From: Burkholderiaceae bacterium 16 | GTDB lineage: Bacteria; Pseudomonadota; Gammaproteobacteria; Burkholderiales; Burkholderiaceae | NCBI GenBank assembly: GCA_000955785.1 | Contig: JYOD01000084.1 | Span: forward strand, 1-64,000 | Direction: 5' to 3' | Length of the DNA stretch: 64,000 nucleotides | Part shown: piece after piece, positions 35,471 to 43,424 of the stretch | Layout of the letters: the number at the start of each line of letters is the position of its first letter | Position numbering within the stretch: the first letter of the stretch is position 1 | The notes under the pieces: generated by a model | Seen by the model: the letters and a program-made list of their open reading frames with translations, nothing else | Databases searched by the model: none | Told to the model about the DNA's origin: nothing | Translations under genes and position numbers: made by a program

Positions 35471-35525
35471 GACGTGTTCGCAAGATGGCCCCTTTTTGCT
35501 GTTCCCAGCCGATAAGCGAGTCAAG

Positions 35526-35747
35526 ATGCTCCCTTTAGTGTTCTTGCCTGCCATGCCGTGCGATGAGCGTCTGTACCTCGCACAGGTTGCCGGCTTATCG
35601 GACGTGACACGTGGGAAGCAAATGGCGCACGCATTGCCCGACGCTCGATTGGAGGTACTTCCAGGGTGTGGCCATTTTCCATCGATCGAGCGCCCTGACG
35701 AAACGACGGCCCTGGCTCGACAGTGGCTGCAGCAGAGGTTTCCGTAG
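35526..35747 (+). pseudogene. Internally deleted alpha/beta hydrolase
   Basis: 73 codons join the first strand of an alpha/beta hydrolase (LPLVFLPAMPCDERLY) directly to its last part (ALPDARLEVLPGCGHFPSIE, with the catalytic His). The nucleophile elbow and cap, about 150 residues, are missing. The frame is preserved, but the product could not be a working hydrolase. It lies beside the transposase fragment, which suggests one rearrangement removed both genes' middles. Confidence 0.7.
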
Positions 35748-35799
35748 CGCGAAGGCTGCCTTGGCCGCAAAGCTCTCCACCGCGGTGCGACCCCAGCAA

Positions 35800-36831
35800 T
35801 TAGTCGGCCCGGCACCACTGGCCAGAATCCGGGCACACACTGGCCCTTGCACCGCTCAGCCAGACTTGCTCTTCATTCAGCGGCAGCGAGGTCGAAGGGG
35901 CGATGTCGAAGGCAACCTTAAGTGCGTGCCCGACATGGGCATCCTCGATGGGAAGCTCCCAGGTCAGGAATAGTTGGGTGCAGTCCTGGTCGGGCGGGAA
36001 GTCAGCCACATTAAAACCGCTGCTGCGGCGTTGAATTACGCCATGAGGCTGGCAAGTATCGAATATCACCGCCGTACCCCGGGTCAGCGGGATGCGATGA
36101 CCCAAAGAGGGAAAATGCAAGTCCTGCCCCCTGTCTTCGCTCAGGAAGAGATTGCAAAAGGCCGCACCGCCATATTGCGCACCGTCATGGTGGTACCTTG
36201 CGCCGCGGCAGGCCATGAGGGCTACGTCACTGGAGGCAAGCACCCCAGGCAGTCCAAGCGCGCACGCCCAATCGGACACCGCCTGCACGCAGCGCGTGTA
36301 GTCCGGCCAGCGCGCTCGTGCTCGTGCCAGAGGCATTGCCTCGACATCCCCCGGCTCCAGGACCAGGCGGGACGATATCTCCCTTGCCCAATCTGCAAGC
36401 AAACGTGCAGGGGGTACAGGCACGTCGACCGTGCCTGAGAGCACGATGTCACTCACGCGTCGACTGCGGATGGCGTCGCCACTCCAGAAATAGGAAGTGA
36501 GGAGGTCTTGTACTCGATGCTGTTGAGGGCTGTGGCTCATTTGGACCAATGTAATGCGGCTGCCTCGGTAATGTAGCGGATCATAGCCCGTCGGCCGCTT
36601 TGGGTCGCTGATGAACCGGCGCAGTCTTCCCCGGAAATCGGCCAGGAAGCAAAAAAAATGGCGCGCTTCAATGGGCGCGCCGATGTCGCGCAGCGCGTCG
36701 GCGCTGCGATAGTACAAGTGGTGATGCGGGCCGGGAAGGCTTTCAGGCAGGGAGCGTCTGCGCCAACACGGTTGCCATGGAGCCACTGGCGGCGCAAACC
36801 AGTGCCCAGCCTGCCAAGGAAACTCTGCCAA
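35800..36831 (-). CDS. 2-oxoglutarate/Fe(II) dioxygenase-like protein
   Basis: 343 residues if read from 36831. The C-terminal half shows a plausible double-stranded-beta-helix iron site: HHDGAQYGG (HxD), then GTAVIFDTCQPHGVIQRR with the distal His and an Arg for 2-oxoglutarate. The first 95 residues (HHLYYRSADALRDIGAPIEA and on) have coding-like codon use but no recognised domain. The N-terminus is uncertain: a second Met at 36540 is possible, and a neighbouring frame from 36840 encodes a more natural start (MSRWQSFLGRLGTGLRRQWL) that would need a frameshift to join. The substrate is unknown. Confidence 0.62.
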   Translation of the reverse strand: MAEFPWQAGHWFAPPVAPWQPCWRRRSLPESLPGPHHHLYYRSADALRDIGAPIEARHFFCFLADFRGRLRRFISDPKRPTGYDPLHYRGSRITLVQMSHSPQQHRVQDLLTSYFWSGDAIRSRRVSDIVLSGTVDVPVPPARLLADWAREISSRLVLEPGDVEAMPLARARARWPDYTRCVQAVSDWACALGLPGVLASSDVALMACRGARYHHDGAQYGGAAFCNLFLSEDRGQDLHFPSLGHRIPLTRGTAVIFDTCQPHGVIQRRSSGFNVADFPPDQDCTQLFLTWELPIEDAHVGHALKVAFDIAPSTSLPLNEEQVWLSGARASVCPDSGQWCRAD

Positions 36832-36945
36832 CGGCTCATGATGTGCTCCTGATATCCGTGCGCCGCCATGACGGCGGCACGACGATGATGCATGGATCGC
36901 GGTACGCCGCGGTCATGCTGACCTCACGGCATACCGGTGGTTTGC

Positions 36946-37470
36946 TCAGGCATTCGCGCCGTCGGTAAACACGTCGCGCTTGCCACTGCGCGCACCGTCG
37001 GTGTACGGGTCGCGCTTGTCGGTACGAGCACCGTCGGTGTACGGGTCGAAGCTGCGGCCCGGTTCAGACGACACGCTGCGGCGGTCCAGGCCGGCGACGG
37101 TACGGAAACCATCCGTATAGGGGTCGGTCTTGCCGACGCGCGCGCCGTCGGTGTACGGGTCGATGCTGCGGGCAGGCTCGGACGACACGCCGGCGCGGTC
37201 CAGGCCGGCAGTCAGGCCGCCTTCGCTGAATACGTCGAACTTGCCGCTGCGGGCACCATCGGTGAACGAGTCGGCCTTGCCGGTACGGGCACCATCGGTG
37301 AACGAGTCGAACTTGCCGGTACGGGCGCCATCGCTGTACACGTCGCGGGTGCGGTATTCATAGCTGTACTTGTCGGCGGAAACGGTGGCAGCCTGGGCAT
37401 GGCCGGCGGCAAAAGCTGCGGCGAGGGTGGCGGCGGTGAGCAGGGACTTGGCAAAAAGCTTGGTGTTCAT
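36946..37470 (-). CDS. Secreted TDGAR-repeat protein A
   Basis: 174 residues. GGAGAACATC precedes the ATG at 37470. A signal peptide (KSLLTAATLAAAFAAGHAQA) is followed by about nine copies of an 11-13-residue unit with the core (Y/F)TDGAR and a charged linker such as TGKFDS or SGKRDV. Two copies are separated by a GLDRxGVSSEPARS segment also found in the paralogue at 44316-44975. No known domain is present. Repeats with fixed Asp and Gly suggest calcium or cell-surface binding, but that is a guess. It is divergent from the CRP/reductase fusion gene, with two palindromes between. Confidence 0.8.
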   Translation of the reverse strand: MNTKLFAKSLLTAATLAAAFAAGHAQAATVSADKYSYEYRTRDVYSDGARTGKFDSFTDGARTGKADSFTDGARSGKFDVFSEGGLTAGLDRAGVSSEPARSIDPYTDGARVGKTDPYTDGFRTVAGLDRRSVSSEPGRSFDPYTDGARTDKRDPYTDGARSGKRDVFTDGANA

Positions 37471-37557
37471 GATGTTCTCCAATCGAAGCATGGGTCCGGG
37501 GGTCTGCTTTGGCCGCGGGGACCGGGATTTAGCTGAATCGCCACTTCTCTTTCGTTT

Positions 37558-37573
37558 TACCTATCACTAGGTA
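37558..37573. promoter_or_regulatory. TACCTA palindrome, proximal copy
   Basis: TACCTA-TCAC-TAGGTA, perfect arms, 88 bases upstream of the TDGAR-repeat gene A in the 597-base divergent region 37471-38067. The core TACCT/AGGTA is shared with the copy at 37688, suggesting two sites for one dimeric repressor. Confidence 0.55.
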
Positions 37574-37687
37574 GACAAGCCGGGCAAAAAAAAGTGACTT
37601 TCGTCGTCGTTACATATCTGTTGCATTGGAAACCGGCTGGCCGGCCTATTCTGCCTGACCTTGCTACGGCACCCATGGAACACATCT

Positions 37688-37707
37688 TATCTACCTGTAG
37701 GTAGATA
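37688..37707. promoter_or_regulatory. TACCT palindrome, distal copy
   Basis: TATCTACCT-GT-AGGTAGATA, perfect 9-base arms. It is about midway between the divergent repeat-protein and reductase genes. Apart from these two sites, a poly-A patch (37586-37593) and AT-rich sequence at 37730-37770, the 597-base region shows no gene. Confidence 0.6.
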
Positions 37708-38067
37708 GTCAAGGGTTTTTACCGGGTTGCGCTTAAGAATATTCGGAAAAACCTTAAGCGGCACAAGCAGCACTATTGGCAGCCGACCGGAAATAGTGAT
37801 CCATTGGCTGTCATTCTTCTGACAGCCGCCTGCACCTGCCATCGGTGTGTACTAGGCTTTTGGAGGCGCGATCGCGATCGAGGGCACTCGCGCCGCTGTG
37901 CGCAGTAGGTCTCACACGCACCGCCGAAGATTGCCATCAGGGATTGCCGCGTTGCGGCATCGCGAGCAAACTCTCCATGGCCGTGCGCGGGCGTTCCCGC
38001 GCACGCTCCTGCCGCACTCGAATCCATTGCACCGCCTCCCGCGCGGTGCCACCGGGAGGCCGTACTC

Positions 38068-39834
38068 ATGAGCGCAGACAATGCCATCGGGAGTTCCGAA
38101 CACGCCGATCCGCAAGCCATAGCGCCGGCGGACCTGTCAGTCGAGCCAGAGGCCACCGCGGCAGTATTCTCCCCGATGGAGTCGCGCCGGCATCAGATGT
38201 TTCCCCTGCTGACTGCCGGCGAGATCGCCCGGCTCCAGCATTTCGGCACGGTGAAGCAATGGCTCCCCAACGAATTCCTGTTCCGCACGGGTGACCCCGC
38301 CCACGGCATGGTGGTGCTGCTGCGGGGCCATGTGCGGGTGTCCCAGCGCGACGCCCTGGATCGTTCGACGGTGGTGGGCGAACACGGACCGGGGCACTTC
38401 CTCGCCGAGGTCGGACAGCTATCCGGCAAGCCCTCCCTGGTCGACGGCATGGCGCTGGAGGACGTCGAGGCCATTGCGATCCCACCCGACCGGCTGCGCG
38501 CGCTTCTGGTCGCGGAAGCCGAGCTGGGCGAGCGGATCATGCGCGCGCTGATCCTGCGCCGCGTCGGCCTGATCGAACGCGGCAAAGGCCCGACCCTGCT
38601 GGGCCGCGGCAGCGAGCCGCGCCTGCTGCTGCTGCAGGCCTTCCTGCGGCGCAACGGTTATCCCCACACCGTGGTCGACGCGGACACCGATCCCGACGCC
38701 GGCGCGCTGCTCGAGTTCAGCGCGGCCGCCCCAGGCGATTTTCCGCTGGTCATCTGCCCCGGCGGCGCGGTGCTGCGCGCGCCCGACCCAGGCCAGCTTG
38801 CCACTTGCCTGGGCCTGTTGCCCGAGTTCGATCCGAACCATGTCTACGATGTGATCGTGGTGGGTGCCGGCCCTGCTGGGCTGGCAACGGCCGTCTATGC
38901 CGCGTCCGAAGGGCTCTCCGTCGCGGTGTTCGACGAGTGCTCGCCGGGTGGCCAGGCAGGCGCCAGTTCGCGCATCGAAAACTATCTCGGCTTTCCCACC
39001 GGCATCTCAGGACAAGCACTGGCCGGCCGCGCCTTTGTCCAAGCACAGAAATTTGGTGCTCACGTCGCGATCCCGCTGGAGGTGGCTGCACTGCATTGCG
39101 GCGAACACCCGCAACGCATTGAGTTGTGCGACGGCCGCAAGATCCCGACCCGCACCGTTGTCATAGCCAGCGGCGCGGCCTATCGCCATCCCGCCATCGC
39201 AGCACTGGATCGTTATGAGGGGCGCGGCGTCTACTATTGGGCGTCTCCGGTGGAAGCCCGGCTATGCGGCGGCGACGAGGTCATGCTGGTCGGGGGCGGC
39301 AACTCAGCCGGACAGGCGGCGGTCTTCCTGGCGGCGCACGCAAAGCACGTGCACATGCTTATCCGTGGGGCGAGCCTGGAGGCCAGCATGTCGCGCTACC
39401 TGATCGAGCGCATCGCGGCCCAGCCCAATATCGAACTGCATACCGGCGCGGAAGTCGTGACACTGGCCGGAGAAGAGCGCCTGGCTACCGTCGGCTACCG
39501 CACGCGCGATAGCGACCGCATTACAGAAATACCGATCCGGCATCTGTTCCTGTTTATCGGCGCCGATCCCAATACGGCATGGCTGCGTACGTGCAATGTC
39601 CGCGTCGATGCAAAGGGATTCGTGCTGACCGGCTCGGACACACCACATGAAGGCGAGGCGCCCGCCTCCGCGCTGGAGACCAGCGTACCCGGTGTTTATG
39701 CGATTGGCGACGTGCGCTCGGGCTCCACCAAGCGTGTTGCGGCGGCCGTTGGCGAAGGCGCCGCTGTGGTCGCGCAAATCCACGGCTACCTGGCGAAACT
39801 AAGGCAGCCGGAGCCGGGAATGCTCGCCATGTAG
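38068..39834 (+). CDS. Cyclic-nucleotide-binding / thioredoxin-reductase-like fusion protein
   Basis: 588 residues. Residues about 35-165 form a CRP-type cyclic-nucleotide-binding domain (FLFRTGDPAHGMVVLLRGHV). A linker of about 100 residues follows (LLLQAFLRRNGYPHTVVDAD, a thioredoxin-like stretch). Residues about 270-585 form an FAD/NADPH oxidoreductase with VIVVGAGPAGLATAVYAAS, GGQAGASSRIENYLGFP, the NADPH site MLVGGGNSAGQAA and the closing VYAIGDVRSG. The CxxC redox pair of true thioredoxin reductases is absent. It may pass electrons to another acceptor under ligand control. GGGAGG precedes the ATG. Such fusions are known but their role is not settled. Confidence 0.87.
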   Translation: MSADNAIGSSEHADPQAIAPADLSVEPEATAAVFSPMESRRHQMFPLLTAGEIARLQHFGTVKQWLPNEFLFRTGDPAHGMVVLLRGHVRVSQRDALDRSTVVGEHGPGHFLAEVGQLSGKPSLVDGMALEDVEAIAIPPDRLRALLVAEAELGERIMRALILRRVGLIERGKGPTLLGRGSEPRLLLLQAFLRRNGYPHTVVDADTDPDAGALLEFSAAAPGDFPLVICPGGAVLRAPDPGQLATCLGLLPEFDPNHVYDVIVVGAGPAGLATAVYAASEGLSVAVFDECSPGGQAGASSRIENYLGFPTGISGQALAGRAFVQAQKFGAHVAIPLEVAALHCGEHPQRIELCDGRKIPTRTVVIASGAAYRHPAIAALDRYEGRGVYYWASPVEARLCGGDEVMLVGGGNSAGQAAVFLAAHAKHVHMLIRGASLEASMSRYLIERIAAQPNIELHTGAEVVTLAGEERLATVGYRTRDSDRITEIPIRHLFLFIGADPNTAWLRTCNVRVDAKGFVLTGSDTPHEGEAPASALETSVPGVYAIGDVRSGSTKRVAAAVGEGAAVVAQIHGYLAKLRQPEPGMLAM

Positions 39835-40049
39835 GGCACGCCGGGCGCTGCACAGGCCGGGGAAATATCGGGTTTTCCTGAATGCCGGCCCTCCAGGGAA
39901 TCGCCGGACAATGAATTTACTCCTGCCTCCGTGCGCCGGCAATCGACTGTGTGGACGGCGCGCGACAGAGCGTGAAACGCGCTTTTATTTACTATATTGG
40001 TTGCAATGGCAGGTGCTTCAATTCGAAGCCGCTGATCGGGGAGGTTGCC

Positions 40050-40337
40050 ATGCGTTCGCTTGCAGACAGATTTAGTCCGCCCACACCGGAGAAAATAGCA
40101 GCAAGGGAATTGCAGCAAATGCGGCTTACCCTATTCCAGGCCGAACGCCGCCTGCTGGAAGCACAGATGCAGGTCGACTACTATCGCGACCTCGTCGCCT
40201 TCCTGGAAGACGTGAGCGCCTCCGGCGTCGAAAGCGTGGTGGACAAGCGGCGCACATCTGCCGCCGCCGAGCACGCACAGGCCCATCGCTCCGCGCCCGG
40301 ACTCATCACGGTGCCTGCCGTGCCTTCAGCAGCCTGA
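40050..40337 (+). CDS. Small coiled-coil protein of unknown function
   Basis: 95 residues. A good ribosome-binding site (GGGGAGGTT) precedes the start. The middle (ARELQQMRLTLFQAERRLLE, then AQMQVDYYRDLVAFLEDV) is a strong heptad-like helix; the C-terminal third is Ala/Pro-rich and likely disordered. It has no membrane segment. No family is recognised. It is a separate unit ended by a strong hairpin. Confidence 0.7.
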   Translation: MRSLADRFSPPTPEKIAARELQQMRLTLFQAERRLLEAQMQVDYYRDLVAFLEDVSASGVESVVDKRRTSAAAEHAQAHRSAPGLITVPAVPSAA

Positions 40338-40341
40338 CGTT

Positions 40342-40377
40342 TCACCGTTGCCGGCGCAGCCCGCGCCGGCACGGTGA
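40342..40377 (+). terminator. Hairpin after small coiled-coil gene
   Basis: A 15-bp stem with a single bulged T (40342-40357 against 40363-40377), TCACCGT and GCCGGCGC arms, and a five-base loop, four bases after the stop codon. No T tract follows. The remaining gap to 40620 shows nothing else. Confidence 0.65.
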
Positions 40378-40620
40378 TGGCGCGTCCCTCGCCTGCGCGG
40401 GGACGCGGCTGCTGCCGTGCCGCGTCTGCCGCGACGCTGTCACACGCAACCGCTGCACGTGGCGCTCGTCATGGCCCGTCGCGCATCGCCGTGGGCTGCG
40501 CGAGCGCTGTGCGATACTGGCCGCCTTGCGCGGCTCTCCCGCGTCATCCACACAGACCCAACGCCGCGCGCGGTGCCTCGCGACGTCCGTGCCCGGCCCG
40601 GGACCCAACAGGAAACTGAT

Positions 40621-41307
40621 ATGATCGAACTGCTGCCAGCCATTGAAATCGAAACCGCGCCATCGCCGACATGGTCGGTTATATGGATGCACGGCCTCGG
40701 CGCCGACGGCAGCGACTTCGTCCCCGTGGTGCCCGAACTGGACCTGGCGCCCGTACCCGGCGTGCGTTTCGTGTTTCCCAACGCGCCGGCCATCCCGGTC
40801 ACCTGCAACGGGGGCTACGTCATGCCGGCGTGGTATGACATCGAGTCCCTGGACGACGCGCGCCGCCAAGTGGACGAGGCTGGTATCCGCATCACCCGCG
40901 AGGCCATTCGCGCGCTGATCGCGCGCGAGAACCAGCGCGGCGTGCCCAGCTATCGCATCGTGCTGGCCGGCTTCTCGCAGGGCGGCGCCGTGGCCTATAC
41001 CACCGGCCTCACGCATCCCGAGCGCCTGGGCGGCATCATCGCCCTTTCCACCTATATCCCCTCGCCTGCGCTGCTTGCCGCCGAATTGAGCGAGGCCAAC
41101 CGCGCCACGCCGATCTTCGCCGGGCATGGCGCCGAGGACGACGTGGTACCCGTCAAGCTAGGCATGCTGGCGCGCGATACGCTGCAACAGCAGGGATGCA
41201 CGGTGGAATGGCACACCTATCGCATGTCGCACTCGGTCTGCATGGAAGAAATCCAGGCAATTGGCGCGTGGCTGACCGCGCGCTTCGCCGCGGACAAACC
41301 GTCCTGA
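40621..41307 (+). CDS. Carboxylesterase / acyl-protein-thioesterase-like hydrolase
   Basis: 228 residues, matching the phospholipase/carboxylesterase family (EstB of Pseudomonas). WMHGLGADGSDF is at the N-terminus, the nucleophile is in VLAGFSQGGAVAY near residue 117, the acid in GAEDDVVP, and the His in MSHSVCMEE. The start at 40621 follows ACAGGAAACTGAT. It hydrolyses small carboxyl esters or acyl-protein thioesters in the cytoplasm. It is a single gene flanked by hairpins. Confidence 0.92.
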   Translation: MIELLPAIEIETAPSPTWSVIWMHGLGADGSDFVPVVPELDLAPVPGVRFVFPNAPAIPVTCNGGYVMPAWYDIESLDDARRQVDEAGIRITREAIRALIARENQRGVPSYRIVLAGFSQGGAVAYTTGLTHPERLGGIIALSTYIPSPALLAAELSEANRATPIFAGHGAEDDVVPVKLGMLARDTLQQQGCTVEWHTYRMSHSVCMEEIQAIGAWLTARFAADKPS

Positions 41308-41327
41308 TCACGGGAAGGACGAGAAGG

Positions 41328-41353
41328 CGGAATGGCCCGGCACGGCCATTCCG
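41328..41353 (+). terminator. Hairpin after carboxylesterase gene
   Basis: A perfect 10-bp stem, CGGAATGGCC against GGCCATTCCG, with a six-base loop, 20 bases after the stop codon. It is not followed by a clear T tract. Confidence 0.6.
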
Positions 41354-41410
41354 GCATGGCACGAATCCGGCCATGGTAGGCTCGCGCCCTCCGCATTATT
41401 TGCAAGCCCT

Positions 41411-41809
41411 ATGAAAACCTCACATCCCGACGCTTCCGCGGCCGCCCCTGCCGCGCCGCTCAAGCTGGATTTCGATACGCGCAAGGCGCTGCTGTTCGCC
41501 CTTGCCGCCGAGCGTTTGTCGGCGTACTACGAACACCGCCAGTGGATGACCGATGCCCAGGGCTCCACCCTGGCAGGCCTCTGGCTGTCGCGCTCCAGGC
41601 TGCAACTGGCGCTGGCGGAGCGGCGCCTTCTGTCGCAACTGAGCGATCAGTTCGCACGGCAACTGGCCGGCACCCTGTCGCGTGAGGCCGGCCTGTACAC
41701 CGCACATGAAATGATGGAAGCGCTCGACCCCAATTACCAGTCCGCTTTTGCGCACGACCTGCTCGACGAGTGCGAGCGGCTGCTGCGCGAGAATGGCGTG
41801 ACTGAGTGA
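41411..41809 (+). CDS. Small soluble protein of unknown function
   Basis: 132 residues, predicted mostly helical: a disordered Ala/Pro head, then LDFDTRKALLFALAAERLSA and LAERRLLSQLSDQFARQLAG, and an acidic C-terminal helix (FAHDLLDECERLLRENG). There is no signal peptide, metal motif or recognisable domain. It stands between the carboxylesterase gene and a convergent MFS gene. Confidence 0.68.
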   Translation: MKTSHPDASAAAPAAPLKLDFDTRKALLFALAAERLSAYYEHRQWMTDAQGSTLAGLWLSRSRLQLALAERRLLSQLSDQFARQLAGTLSREAGLYTAHEMMEALDPNYQSAFAHDLLDECERLLRENGVTE

Positions 41810-41819
41810 CAGGCCACGC

Positions 41820-41841
41820 GCCGCGCCTTCGCAGGCGCGGC
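41820..41841. terminator. Bidirectional hairpin between convergent genes
   Basis: A perfect 9-bp stem, GCCGCGCCT/AGGCGCGGC, with loop TCGC, in the 46-base gap between the helical protein gene and the MdtD-like transporter gene. It could serve both strands. Confidence 0.65.
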
Positions 41842-41855
41842 CTGGCCGGCACGAT

Positions 41856-43247
41856 TCAGCGGCTGGCCACGCTTGGTGCGCGTCCCTTGTCGAACTGTTC
41901 CCCGTCGAGCCGGCGGAACACCAGCGCCGACAGCAGCGTAATGATGCCCACGGTAAGGAACGCCAGCCGGTAAGCCGTGCCCGCCACCCCAAGCTGCGCG
42001 GTGAACAGGCTCACCAGTCCGCCGCCGATGGTGACCCCGAGGCCGATCGCCAGCATCTGCACCATCGAGAACAGGCTGTTGCCGCTGCCGGCGTCTTCCA
42101 CGCTCAGGCCCTTCAGCGTCACGCTGTTCATGGCCGCAAACTGCATGGAGTTGGTGGCGCCGAACAACGCGAGCTGCGCGATGGCCAGACCGGTCGGCCA
42201 GCCCGGCGAAATCGCCGCGAACGATGCGATCGAGCCGCCCACCAGCAAGGTGTTGACCAGCAGGAAGGTGTCATAGCCAAAGCGCTTGACCAACGGTACG
42301 ATCCAGCGCTTGGCGACCACTCCGGCCAGCGCGGCTGGCAGCAGCATCAGCCCGGAATGCAGCGGCGAGTAACCCATCTGCAACTGCAGCAGCAATGGCA
42401 TCAGGAACGGCACCGCGCCGGAGCCGATGCGGCAAACCAGGTTGCCGGCCAGTCCGATGCTGAAGTTGGGCTCGCGGAACAACGCCAGCCGGAACAGCGG
42501 ATCGCGCCGCCGCCGGGCATGTGGAATATATAGCAGGGCGGACAGCAGGCTCAGCGCGAACAGGCTGCCGCTCCATGCCGCGTGACTGGCTTCGTGCGGC
42601 GTGTCGAGCGCCAGCGAAAACGCCACCATGCAAAGCGACAGCAAACCGCAACCGATGAAGTCGAACGGGGGCGCGCGTCCGATGGTGTTATCCGGCAAGT
42701 AGCGCAAGACGGCCAGCATCCCGATCGCGCCGACCGGCACATTGATCAGGAAGATCCAGTGCCACGCCACCGACTGCACGATCCAGCCGCCCAGCACCGG
42801 CCCGAAGATGGGTCCGACCTGCCCCGCCACCGACACGAAGGCAAGGGCCGCGATGTACTGCTCGCCGGAGACGCTGCGCAGCACCGCCAGCCGGCCGATC
42901 GGCAGCAGCATCGAGCCGCCGATGCCCTGGACCACGCGGGCAATCACAAGCTGGTCCAGGCTCTGCGCGCCGGCGCAAAACAGCGAGCCGAGCACAAAGG
43001 TCAGGATCGCGGCGAAGTAGACCCGGCGGGTGCCGAAGCGGTCCGCCAGCCAGCCCGAGGCCGGCGTCAGCATGGCCATGGTCAGGGTGTAGGCTACGAC
43101 CACCGGCTTCATGTCCAGGGGAGTTTCGTTGAGGCTGCGCGCCATCGCGGGCAACGCGGTGTTGACGATGGTGGTGTCGAGCGTTTGCATGAAAAAGCCC
43201 GCTGCGACGATCCACAGCATGGCCTTTTGGGAGGATTGGCTGTTCAT
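41856..43247 (-). CDS. MdtD-like DHA2 family MFS exporter
   Basis: 463 residues. The start at 43247 gives MNSQSSQKAMLWIVAAGFFM, close in layout to MdtD of E. coli; the next stretch, QTLDTTIVNTALPAMA, is the DHA2 hallmark. MFS motif A is ASGWLADRFGTRRVYF, and the motif C region is GQVGPIFGPVLGGWI. There are about 14 hydrophobic helices. It likely extrudes small organic compounds. A divergent LysR gene lies 177 bases away with a textbook LysR box between them, pointing to control by that regulator. Confidence 0.9.
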   Translation of the reverse strand: MNSQSSQKAMLWIVAAGFFMQTLDTTIVNTALPAMARSLNETPLDMKPVVVAYTLTMAMLTPASGWLADRFGTRRVYFAAILTFVLGSLFCAGAQSLDQLVIARVVQGIGGSMLLPIGRLAVLRSVSGEQYIAALAFVSVAGQVGPIFGPVLGGWIVQSVAWHWIFLINVPVGAIGMLAVLRYLPDNTIGRAPPFDFIGCGLLSLCMVAFSLALDTPHEASHAAWSGSLFALSLLSALLYIPHARRRRDPLFRLALFREPNFSIGLAGNLVCRIGSGAVPFLMPLLLQLQMGYSPLHSGLMLLPAALAGVVAKRWIVPLVKRFGYDTFLLVNTLLVGGSIASFAAISPGWPTGLAIAQLALFGATNSMQFAAMNSVTLKGLSVEDAGSGNSLFSMVQMLAIGLGVTIGGGLVSLFTAQLGVAGTAYRLAFLTVGIITLLSALVFRRLDGEQFDKGRAPSVASR

Positions 43248-43398
43248 CTGGTACATCTCGGCAAGGACCGGTGGAGAACCGGCGCGGCCATCGGGTGGGA
43301 TCGCGGGGAGCAAATCCGGAAGAACCCAGGGCCACGAATGCTATCGATGTTAATGATTGCGCCGTCAATCGGGAACCCCTCTGGATATATTGACTGTA

Positions 43399-43413
43399 AT
43401 CGGATATTCCGAT
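43399..43413. promoter_or_regulatory. LysR-box operator between MFS and LysR genes
   Basis: ATCGGA-TAT-TCCGAT is a perfect dyad that contains the LysR T-N11-A pattern. It lies 12 bases before the start codon of the LysR gene and 152 bases from the MFS gene, fitting autorepression with activation of the divergent exporter. Confidence 0.65.
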
Positions 43414-43424
43414 GACAATGCCGC

